Shown one piece after another: positions 53,601 to 61,590 of a stretch of 64,000 bases of DNA. The notes under the pieces were generated by a model, which did not search any database, was not told the origin of the DNA, and worked only from the letters and a program-made list of their open reading frames with translations. The position numbers were made by a program, and so were the translations under genes. This DNA comes from MPNP01 sp026709725 (GTDB taxonomy: Bacteria; Pseudomonadota; Alphaproteobacteria; Rhodobacterales; Rhodobacteraceae). Positions within the stretch are counted from its first letter, which is position 1, and every line of letters begins with the position of its first letter. The DNA is taken from positions 1,922,001-1,986,000 of the forward strand of contig OZ241384.1 of the NCBI GenBank assembly GCA_965200805.1. Reading direction: 5' to 3'.

Positions 53601-53677
53601 GCCCGAATCCGCCGCGGGGCCCATTCGTCCCGAATTCCCGCGCCCCGGATCTCTCCACCCCGGGCCCGCCAGCCCGC
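53601..53677. repeat. Dispersed repeat family C, copy 2
   Basis: Match to 39194-39272; lies about 70 bp upstream of the coiled-coil gene at 53529. Confidence 0.55.
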
Positions 53678-54966
53678 CGCCGGGGCCGGCCCGGGGGATT
53701 CTCCCGCCCGCCGGGATCAGGTGGGCGCGGCGGGGATCTCGCCGAGGCGGCCCGTGGCCCCAATTGATGACTCCGGGGATCTCGTCCGTCCCCCCGCAGG
53801 GAAGGGAGAGGGCGACGCCCTCTCCCTCTCTCAATTGAACATGTTGGGACAGCCCCGGGCATGACGGACGGGACGGCCCGCCCCCGCCCATTGAGACCCC
53901 CGCCCATTGAGACCATTGGGATGAGGAGGACGCGGACGCCCCTCCCTCCCGGCCCTCCCTCCCGGGGTTTCATGCGGATCCGGTGCAGGGAGCGGTCGAG
54001 GACGATCCCCCTCCATGATCCCCCCCCCTTGGACATCGGACCCCCCTTGGACATCGGACCCCCTCCTCCATCAAGCCCATCGGGGCGGGGGCGATGATGG
54101 TGTGGCTCATGCAGGAGAGCCGGAGCCGGGGGCATCGGCGCCCCGCTCATCATCCCGATGGGCCCCGGGGGACCCTGCCCCCGGGCCCATCGGACAGGGT
54201 CCCCGGCGGACCTGATCGCCCCCAATGATGGATCCCGGGGCGTCCGCCGCGCGACCCCGTCCCGCAGGGCGATCCGTCGGGGGCGCGGGCCCGGGCGACG
54301 ATGGCCGATGCAGGGCGCGGGGCCCCATCCGTCACAGGGGCCGGGGTCCGGATCGTCGGGGTCCGGAGACCGTCTGTCAGGCCCCCGTCTGTCAGGGACG
54401 CCCCGGTCGGGGACGCCCCTTCAGCCGGGACGTCGGCGCCACCCCCGGCGGGACGGTCCGCACCCTGCGCCGGACCATGGGTCGCAACCCCCTCCCGTCA
54501 TCCGCTCTGTTCTCCTGCGGGCGGGGGATGATCATGCCGGTCCCGGGGACGGACACCATCATCGCCCGGTCGCCCCGCGCATGGGGACGGGCGTCTCGCG
54601 ATGGCGGCGCATGAACAAGCCGTGACCCGGTCGCCCCGCGCATGGGGACGGGCGCCCCCTCTCCGTGACGATGGCCCCTCCCCTGTGAAAGGGACGGGCC
54701 CCGGACGTCGCCCGCACCGTCATCGGTCCCGGCCATGAAGGGGCCCATCGCATTCCGCGGCCTGAGAGGCCGCATCCCCGGGGACGCAGGGCGGCATCGA
54801 CGGTGACCCCCCGTTCCCGTGATTCAGGGGATGGGGGCGAGGAGACCCCGATCCCCGATGGGGACGGGCGCCCTTGTCACGCCGTCATCCGGCGGCAGCC
54901 CCCTCCTGACGGGGGCAATGGCATCATCCGGCCCGATGGGCGGCCGTCCGCTCCGCCCCTCCTGCA
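53678..54966. other. GC-extreme region with short tandem repeats
   Basis: No supported gene. Direct repeats include a 17-bp CCTTGGACATCGGACCC-type pair near 54030-54062 and a 29-bp pair at 54565 and 54627 (core CGCGCATGGGGACGGGCG). Open frames on every strand reflect composition. Confidence 0.6.
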
Positions 54967-55716
54967 ATGATCATGGGCCGGGACGATCACCGGCGGGCCG
55001 GCCCCGGGACTGTGCATCCGGGCCGCGCCCCCCCCCCATTGGAATGATCATGACGGGGTCTGATCATGATGGGCCCCAATGATCATGACGGACATGATGC
55101 GCCGCCGCCCCCGGCCCCCGGGGGTCATCATGACGGGGCCCCTGTCATCGGGATCATGCCATCGGGATCATGCCATCGGGATCATGGAGGGGGCCGGGGA
55201 TGAGCGGGAGGGGCGCGGGCCGGACGCGCGTTCCGCCCCATCATGTCCGTCGACCCCGGATGTCCATGAATCCCATCCCTTCGTCAACCATCGGGTCACC
55301 CCCGCCCGGCCGTCTCCCGCCATCCCTCCGCAAGGGGCCCGGGCCCCCTCCGTCATGGTCGGGTCCGCTCCGGGCGGCGCATCCGGCCCCCTCCCGTCAT
55401 GGACCCCCCATCGGTGACATCAGGGCAACGGGCCCGGCACCACAGTCCCGAAGGGTCCGGGCGCGGACCGGCGTCCGGCCCGAGCGGACGGCCCCCATCC
55501 TGATGATGGAGGGCGGGGGATGACGTCAATGCGACGGGCCGGCGATGCGTGGGGCGGCTTCGCGCAGCACGGCCGGGGCCGGCCCCGCACCCTGATCGCT
55601 GAATGGCGCCCGCACCCCGGGCGGGCGGAGCCCGGGGGTGACGGGACGGGGATGAGGACGGGGGTGGTCGGTGACGACCCGGCCGATGGCGCCCCCATGG
55701 GTTCATGGACATCCCC
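54967..55716. repeat. GC-extreme dispersed repeat, copy B
   Basis: Same orientation as copy A (23451-24002), with extra sequence in the middle, including a triplicated 15-bp CCATCGGGATCATGC-type repeat near 55147-55189. The final ~215 bp are almost identical to copy A. Confidence 0.8.
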
Positions 55717-56176
55717 CGGGGGCGTCCCGGGACCCGCCGCCAGGGGATCATCGCCACCGGGATCATGACGGGGACGGGGCGGTCCCGGGGGCCGGGCCGG
55801 ATGCCGGCGGCGGCGAAGCCCGTCCCTGTCATGCATCCCCGATCCCTCATTGCAGGGTCGGGCGGACCTGGCCGCCCGGGGCGCGGGCCCATCCCCGGAG
55901 TGTCCATTGGGGGTGACGGGGACGCCATCATGGCGTCCCCGTCAGGTCCGATCGGATGGGCGGCGGCCCCGGCCGTCCATGACCGGGCGGAGCCCCATCA
56001 TGACAGTGGGGACGGAGGCGCCGGGGCGGAGCGGGTCCGCCCTGGCGCCTTGCAGGCATCGGTGAACCATGCGGCCGTCTCCGCTGATCTCTGTTGCATG
56101 CCGATCTGCATGATGCGGAACGGCATGGCATGAAAGTGATCGGGACATAAGTGTGCGGGATTGATAGGGGCCCGGG
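55717..56176. other. GC-rich gene-poor stretch
   Basis: About 460 bp continuing the GC-extreme region; no supported gene. Confidence 0.45.
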
Positions 56177-56206
56177 CCCGTGCCAGAAGGCTCCGCCCGG
56201 CACGGG
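56177..56206. repeat. REP-like hairpin, second copy
   Basis: CCCGTGCC (56177-56184) pairs with GGCACGGG (56199-56206) around AGAAGGCTCCGCCC, matching the hairpin at 52607-52634. Confidence 0.6.
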
Positions 56207-56337
56207 ACGCCCTTCGCCTTGTGCCGGTTCTCATGCGCACACAATGCCCGTGCCAGCGCGGTCCAGGTACCGTCTGCCGGCTGCGCGGGCAGACGGCTGA
56301 CCGTGTCGGGAGAATCATGCCGTGTGCCGATTCGCAT
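56207..56337 (-). pseudogene. Short DUF4338/DruA-like N-terminal fragment, copy C
   Basis: From ATG 56337 the frame contains PADGTWTALARALCAHENRH, homologous to the fragment at 29754-29921 at both protein and DNA level, including about 45 bp upstream of the ATG. Family-like sequence ends at the REP-like hairpin, though the frame stays open to 55942. Confidence 0.4.
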
Positions 56338-56737
56338 GGAACCGGGTCGACAGGATCAGGATCCGAGAGTCCACAGTGTCCTGTTGAAAGCCAGGTGCCA
56401 GCGGACCTTGAGAGCGACCCGGCAGCGGGTATACAGGCGGGCCAGATACTGCTGGTGCGGGTGCCAATCCCCGATCGATTGGCTGCCCTGCTCTTTGGCG
56501 GTGCACGAACTCATCACCATCCATCCCCACAGGCCGCTCGGGGGCGGAGCGGTCCACCGCGGGCCGAAGACAGTCATGTCGTGACCGGCGACCGAGGCAA
56601 AGGCCTGGGGGTGCGGCATCACAGGAACGGCCACGAGGCTGTCCGGTCGCTCGTGGTGCCGGGCCGTGGCCTGATCCGACGACAGGTCGGGTGGGACGCG
56701 GCACAGGAAGGGAGGTGCACGACATTTTCCTGGAAAC
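56338..56737. other. Gene-poor stretch
   Basis: About 400 bp. The first 45 bp repeat the sequence upstream of 29921. The remainder shows only overlapping frames with no recognised product. Confidence 0.4.
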
Positions 56738-57235
56738 TCAACCCCGGGGCCTGATGCTCTGGCGTGAGATGCTGTAGACCCACCATGCGCATCCGGGCCC
56801 AATGAGCACCGCAACCACGACGAATCCGGTGACGGGCATGTCAGGAAACAGAATGCGGCTCATGAGTCGCTCAGGATACAGGGTGAAGGCACCGGTCAGC
56901 ATCAGTGCCAGCGCGTAGAGCGACTGCATGCGATGCCGATGTGCTGCGATCCGTCCGGCGCGGGCATCGCGCACGCCCAGAAACAGTTGCCACAGCGTCA
57001 GAAGGCTCAGCAAATGGATTGGACTGAATGGACCGACCAGGCGAATACTGTGGATGAACAGGCCGGTTGACGACAGCACGACCATCGCCATGATCCAGGA
57101 ATAACCGGCCCGCTTGTGCCAACGATCCCGGCTGCGCCGTGCGAGTGCCAGCGGACCCAGCACGATTGCGCAAACGGCCGCCGCGATATGCAACTGAATG
57201 ACCGGCCCTGCGGCAACAAATGGTTGAAGTGACAT
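56738..57235 (-). CDS. DUF2306 membrane protein
   Basis: 165 residues from ATG 57235, preceded by GGGGAGCAGGC. Five membrane helices are visible. The DUF2306 features are the basic loop RDRWHKRAGYSW after helix 1-2 and the later AAHRHRMQSLYALALMLTGA with paired His. Function unknown; members are small integral inner-membrane proteins, some with likeness to cytochrome-type helix bundles. It stands alone at the edge of the repeat-rich region. Confidence 0.75.
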   Translation of the reverse strand: MSLQPFVAAGPVIQLHIAAAVCAIVLGPLALARRSRDRWHKRAGYSWIMAMVVLSSTGLFIHSIRLVGPFSPIHLLSLLTLWQLFLGVRDARAGRIAAHRHRMQSLYALALMLTGAFTLYPERLMSRILFPDMPVTGFVVVAVLIGPGCAWWVYSISRQSIRPRG

Positions 57236-57540
57236 GCCTGCTCCCCTATCCGTGTTCAAAATACCCCACTTCCACCATGAATCGCAACGCGCCGGGCGGG
57301 CCTCCTCACCGTGATCTGATTGATTGCTGACCGGGCAGGGCCCCGGAAGAGTCGACCCCGGGAATGTCGAACGATATCAAAAGCCATGCCTCAGGATGAT
57401 CGGCGAGAATCCCGAATTTCGCTGACATTCGCGGAAACAGGGTGGGGCAGCTGTTCGGCATGATGTCGCGAACACCGAATTTGATGTTGAAGGGGCGGGC
57501 GGAATTTTGTAGGGTGTATACGCATTGCGGGTGAATTCCG
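57236..57540. other. Intergenic stretch between divergent DUF2306 and lldD-like genes
   Basis: About 300 bp with no supported gene; it should hold the DUF2306 promoter. Confidence 0.4.
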
Positions 57541-57600
57541 CTGTGATGAATTCGGCATAATTACTGATATATTTCAGATATCTACCAGTTATTTTATCAC
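57541..57600 (+). promoter_or_regulatory. AT-rich promoter/operator region of the lldD-like gene
   Basis: An AT-rich island in GC-rich surroundings. It contains overlapping inverted repeats CTGA-TATATT-TCAG and GATAT-ATTTCAG-ATATC, suitable as a regulator site. Confidence 0.35.
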
Positions 57601-57650
57601 CGGTACGCAGGATGTTCTAAAATGTGGTGCGCATGATGCAGGACCTTGAT

Positions 57651-58796
57651 ATGCGATATCCATCCATCGCTGATCTGCGTGAATGCGCCCGTCGACGTAT
57701 TCCCAACTTTGCCTTCGAGTATATTGACAGCGGCACCGGGGATGACAGGACCCTTGAGCGCAACCGGGATGCACTGGACCGGGTCCTGTTCATTCCGGAA
57801 ATCCTGCACGGCAAACGTGACTGCACCCTCGGGGTTTCGGTCCTTGACCATGATTGGGACCTGCCGGTGGGTGTTGCGCCGGTCGGGATGTCCGGTCTGA
57901 TGTGGCCGGGTGCCGAGCGTCGTCTGGCCAGGGCAGCCCGAGCCCATAATATCCCGTACTGCCTTTCATCGGTTGCGGCGGCCAGTCCCGAGGAGATTGC
58001 GCCGCACGCGGGGCATACGGCATGGTTTCAGCTCTATGTTCCGGCATCCCGGGATATCTGTACTGATATCATCCGGCGGGTCCATGACAGCGGCTATCAG
58101 GCACTTGTCCTGACGGTGGATGTGCCAGCGCCATCCAGACGGGAACGGCAACGCCGTGCAGGGATGGGGTATCCCCCCAAACTGTCCCTGCGTTTGCTGC
58201 TGGAAATGCTCCTGCATCCATCCTGGTCGCTGGCCATGGCACGCGAAGGAACTCCGTCTCTCAAACTCCTTGAGTCGTATGTTGAAAATGCACGCCGACA
58301 TCAGGACCGTTTCATTCATATCGGCCGGATGATTCAGGGATGCCCTGACTGGCAGTCAATTGCTGATATTCGTCAAATCTGGGAGCGGAAGCTCATCGTC
58401 AAGGGAGTTCAGCGGCCCGAGGATGGGTTGCGATTGCGGGATGCCGGGGTTGATGCGGTCTGGGTGTCCAATCATGGTGGCAGGCAATTTGATGCCGGAC
58501 CTGCATCAATCGCGATGCTGCGCGGTGTTCGTGCGGCAGTCGGTCCGGATTATCCTGTGCTGTTTGATTCGGGGATTGCCGGCGGTCTGGATGTCATGCG
58601 CGCGCTGGCCTGTGGAGCCGATATGGCCTTTCTGGGTCGAGGGTTCCATTATGCTGTCGCGGCCCTTGGTGATCGGGGTGTTGCCCATCTCCTGCATCTC
58701 CTGAGGGCCGAACTGGTGTCCGGTATGGCCCAGATCGGTGCATTCGAGTTCGGCGATCTGGCTTCCCGTCTTGCAAACGACTCGTTGCCGGACTGA
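57651..58796 (+). CDS. lldD: FMN-dependent alpha-hydroxy acid dehydrogenase (LldD-like)
   Basis: About 381 residues oxidising L-lactate or a related 2-hydroxy acid. Family order is complete: IPNFAFEYIDSGTGDDRTLE, VGVAPVGMSGLMWPGAERRL, CLSSVAAASPEEIAPH, WFQLYVPASRD and ALVLTVDVPAPSRRERQRR. The active-site loop is WVSNHGGRQFDAG with the catalytic His. The phosphate-binding segment reads DSGIAGGLDVMRALACGAD, without the Arg usually found in GGIR-x-G-D. This and the altered TVDVPAPS suggest a divergent substrate. ATG 57651 has AGGA 8 bp upstream; ATG 57633 is also possible. Cofactor FMN; probably membrane-associated electron donor. Confidence 0.87.
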   Translation: MRYPSIADLRECARRRIPNFAFEYIDSGTGDDRTLERNRDALDRVLFIPEILHGKRDCTLGVSVLDHDWDLPVGVAPVGMSGLMWPGAERRLARAARAHNIPYCLSSVAAASPEEIAPHAGHTAWFQLYVPASRDICTDIIRRVHDSGYQALVLTVDVPAPSRRERQRRAGMGYPPKLSLRLLLEMLLHPSWSLAMAREGTPSLKLLESYVENARRHQDRFIHIGRMIQGCPDWQSIADIRQIWERKLIVKGVQRPEDGLRLRDAGVDAVWVSNHGGRQFDAGPASIAMLRGVRAAVGPDYPVLFDSGIAGGLDVMRALACGADMAFLGRGFHYAVAALGDRGVAHLLHLLRAELVSGMAQIGAFEFGDLASRLANDSLPD

Positions 58797-58810
58797 GTGA
58801 TCGGGCAGAC

Positions 58811-59674
58811 TCACGGATTTTGCCGGGACCACTCCCAGTAGATTTCCCGTGCCCGCCGGGTCAAGGGTCCGGTCTGGTAGTGGGTGTCCTCAATCCGGTT
58901 GACGGGCATGACCTTGGAGAGGTTGCCGGTGCTGAAGACCTCATCGGCAGCAGTGAAATCCTCAAATGACAGGACAGTCTCCTGCACCTCGTGCCCATCC
59001 CTGCGCAACAGATCAATGATCCGGGCCCGGGTGATGCCGGCAAGGAAAGTGCCATTGGCCACAGGTGTCATCACAACACCGTCCCGGACCATGAAAAGAT
59101 TCGAGGTTGCTGTCTCGGCAATATTGCCGAGCGCATCGGTGGCAATCACATTGCTGAAACCCCGGGATCGGGCCTCCCGGAGCATCCGGGCATTATTGGG
59201 GTAGAGACAGCCGGCCTTGGCATTGACAACTGCTGATGCCAGTGTTGGGCGATGATACCGTGTTCGACAGAGTGTGAGGGCGGCATCCTCTGGCGGCATC
59301 GGTATTTCCTCAAGGCAGAGAGAGAAACCGGTTCTGTCATGACCGGGCACAATGACCATTTCGTCACCATCAATTGCCCAGTACATGGGGCGGATATAAA
59401 CGGCTGCATCCGCGTCATAGAATGCAATGCCGTCACGGATAATCTCAATCATGGCCGGGGCCGTCATCGTGGGCGCAATTCCCATGGCGATGGCTGAATC
59501 ATTCAGACGCTGACAGTGTGGCTCGATATCCGGTATCAGGCCGCCAACGCTGCGAAGACCATCAAAGACCTGACTTCCAAGCCAGGCGCCATGGTCTGCC
59601 GCCCGGATGATATAGACATCCCCGTCGTGCCAGCGTTCCTCATAGTAGGTTCGAATGTTGATACCACAGGCCAT
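58811..59674 (-). CDS. ilvE: Branched-chain amino acid aminotransferase (class IV PLP)
   Basis: 287 residues transferring an amino group between branched-chain amino acids and 2-oxoglutarate. The PLP lysine is K153 in VVNAKAGCLYPNNARM. DALGNIAETATSNLFMVRDG and NGTFLAGITRARIIDLLRRD are the class IV cofactor-binding segments. ATG 59674 follows AGGAGAAGAAGCGC. It converges with lldD (14 bp between stops) and lies 29 bp from the trpS stop on the same strand. D-amino acid aminotransferase or ADC lyase are class IV alternatives, but the GxxPNNA region fits IlvE. Confidence 0.9.
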   Translation of the reverse strand: MACGINIRTYYEERWHDGDVYIIRAADHGAWLGSQVFDGLRSVGGLIPDIEPHCQRLNDSAIAMGIAPTMTAPAMIEIIRDGIAFYDADAAVYIRPMYWAIDGDEMVIVPGHDRTGFSLCLEEIPMPPEDAALTLCRTRYHRPTLASAVVNAKAGCLYPNNARMLREARSRGFSNVIATDALGNIAETATSNLFMVRDGVVMTPVANGTFLAGITRARIIDLLRRDGHEVQETVLSFEDFTAADEVFSTGNLSKVMPVNRIEDTHYQTGPLTRRAREIYWEWSRQNP

Positions 59675-59703
59675 GCGCTTCTTCTCCTGCTGCAGGGTTT
59701 TGA

Positions 59704-60708
59704 TTATGATCCGGGGTGCCCCAGGCCGATAATCCCGTAGGTTTCCGCCAGAATTGGCGTTGCGATTGCCCTTGCTGTCTCGGCCCCCTTGTACAGGATC
59801 CGGTCGATTTCCGCCGGATCGCCCAGAAGCTGTTCCATCGTCGCTGTCACCGGCGCCAGGGCCTCGACCGTCAGCTCCGCCAGGCGGGGTTTGAAGCGGG
59901 AAAAGGGCTGACCGGCAAATTCAACCAGGACGGAGTCCAGTGATTGATCGGCCAATGCGGCGTAGATACGCAGAAGATTCCGGGCTTCGGGTCGCTGATC
60001 AAGTTCCCCCGATGTTTCCGGCAAGGGCTTCGGGTCGGTCTTGGCTTTCCGGATCTTCTGGATGATCGTGTCCCGGTCGTCCAGAAGATTGATACGGCTC
60101 TGGTCTGACGGATCCGATTTGGACATCTTCCTTGTCCCATCGCGCAGGCTCATGATCCGTCGCGCTTCCCCCTCGATGATGGGTTCGATGACAGGAAAAT
60201 ACGACACATCATAATCGTTGTTGAACTTGATGGCGATATCGCGAGCCAACTCCAGATGCTGCTTTTGATCATCGCCGACCGGGACATGCGAAGCGTGATA
60301 GACAAGGATATCGGCTGCCATGAGTGTGGGATAGGAAAAGAGACCCACCGACGCATTTTCACGATTTCTGCCTGCCTTCTCCTTGAACTGGGTCATCCGT
60401 CCGAGCCACCCCATGCGCGCCACACAATTGAAAATCCACGCGAGTTCCGCGTGTGCACTGACCCGACTTTGATTGAAGAGGATTGAGCGCTCAGGATCAA
60501 TGCCGCTTGCGATGAAACCGGCCGCGGTTTTTCGGACCGATGCCCGGAGTTCGGCCGGATCCTGGGCGACTGTAATGGCATGCAAATCAACGACGCAATA
60601 GATCGTTTCCACATCGGGGCCCTGCAATGCGGAAAAGCGTTTGAGGGCACCGAGATAGTTCGCAAGTGTCAGATTGCCGCTTGGCTGGACGCCTGAAAAA
60701 ATACGCAT
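59704..60708 (-). CDS. trpS: Tryptophanyl-tRNA synthetase
   Basis: 334-residue class I synthetase charging tRNA-Trp. It starts at ATG 60708 with MRIFSGVQPSGNLTLANYLG, where TLAN stands for the HIGH motif. YCVVDLHAITV follows. KMSKS is in GTRKMSKSDPSDQSRINLLD. Its length and ending (IIGLGHPGS) are normal. In alphaproteobacteria trpS usually follows murJ directly; here a + strand rhomboid gene stands between them. A longer reading to 60972 runs through the rhomboid start and is rejected. Confidence 0.95.
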   Translation of the reverse strand: MRIFSGVQPSGNLTLANYLGALKRFSALQGPDVETIYCVVDLHAITVAQDPAELRASVRKTAAGFIASGIDPERSILFNQSRVSAHAELAWIFNCVARMGWLGRMTQFKEKAGRNRENASVGLFSYPTLMAADILVYHASHVPVGDDQKQHLELARDIAIKFNNDYDVSYFPVIEPIIEGEARRIMSLRDGTRKMSKSDPSDQSRINLLDDRDTIIQKIRKAKTDPKPLPETSGELDQRPEARNLLRIYAALADQSLDSVLVEFAGQPFSRFKPRLAELTVEALAPVTATMEQLLGDPAEIDRILYKGAETARAIATPILAETYGIIGLGHPGS

Positions 60709-60807
60709 GACGAGAACACATCCTGCATTGTATTGATCGGAGAATGCCAATATGCCGAATTGCCGAAGACTTGCAACGATACACCAATCCGCCACACGAT
60801 CCCATCC

Positions 60808-61512
60808 ATGACTCAATACGACCAGAATCGCCCATTCCACAGTGTCCCGCACGGTATTCTGGCCCTGGTGATTCTGATTGGTGCCGTGGAGCTGCTGTTC
60901 ACATTGGGTGAAATGCGCCCCGGCCTTGCTCCGGGTGCGGAGAGCTGGCGTCTTCATGCGATCATCTATCACGGAATCCTCGTTGATCAGGCTCAGATTG
61001 ATCTCGCACGAGAATCGTCTTTCATGGAAAGCATGTCACGCATGCTGACCTATCCATTTATCGGGTGGAATTTCGCCAATTCACTTATCAGTGTTGTTTT
61101 TCTCCTTGCTGTCGGCAAGTATGCCAGCAGTTTCATCGGTCAGGTGCGGGTTCTGGTCATATTCACGACAGCAACCCTTCTCGGTGCTGTGGGTTATCTG
61201 GCCCTCGATAGTGGCGAAGTTCCGCTCATCGGCCCATCCCCTGGAATTTTTGGTCTCTTCGGCAGCCTGCTTGCCCTTGCGGTTCTGCCCCTGAAAATTC
61301 CTGATGCATTACGCAGCAATCTCTACCGTTTGCCGCTCATCATGGTCGCGCTGCAGGTCGGATTTGGCATTTTTCTGGATGGCAACATCCTCTGGATTCC
61401 CATGCTCGTGGGTTTCATCGTCGGTTTTTTTGCGACCATCTTCCTTTCCCTGGGCCTGCGGGACGGAATCCACTATCTCATCGGGCTGGTGGGCGGCTCC
61501 CGCCGCAACTGA
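60808..61512 (+). CDS. Rhomboid-family membrane protein without the catalytic histidine
   Basis: 234 residues from ATG 60808 with six membrane segments in rhomboid order. The serine motif is present as IGPSPGIFGLFGSLLALAVL (GxSx as in GASG-IFGLLG). In the last helix, where active rhomboids have an AHxxG-type His, the sequence is LWIPMLVGFIVGFFATIFL with no His. It is therefore likely an inactive rhomboid (pseudoprotease) that binds membrane proteins. It lies on the + strand between trpS and murJ, divergent from trpS by 99 bp. Confidence 0.75.
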   Translation: MTQYDQNRPFHSVPHGILALVILIGAVELLFTLGEMRPGLAPGAESWRLHAIIYHGILVDQAQIDLARESSFMESMSRMLTYPFIGWNFANSLISVVFLLAVGKYASSFIGQVRVLVIFTTATLLGAVGYLALDSGEVPLIGPSPGIFGLFGSLLALAVLPLKIPDALRSNLYRLPLIMVALQVGFGIFLDGNILWIPMLVGFIVGFFATIFLSLGLRDGIHYLIGLVGGSRRN

Positions 61513-61590
61513 GGACAGCTTTCTCTCCTCGCAGGGACGGGAAACCCCTGCACATCAGGGAAGCCTTCCGGCAGTGAACCGTTTCCTGCC

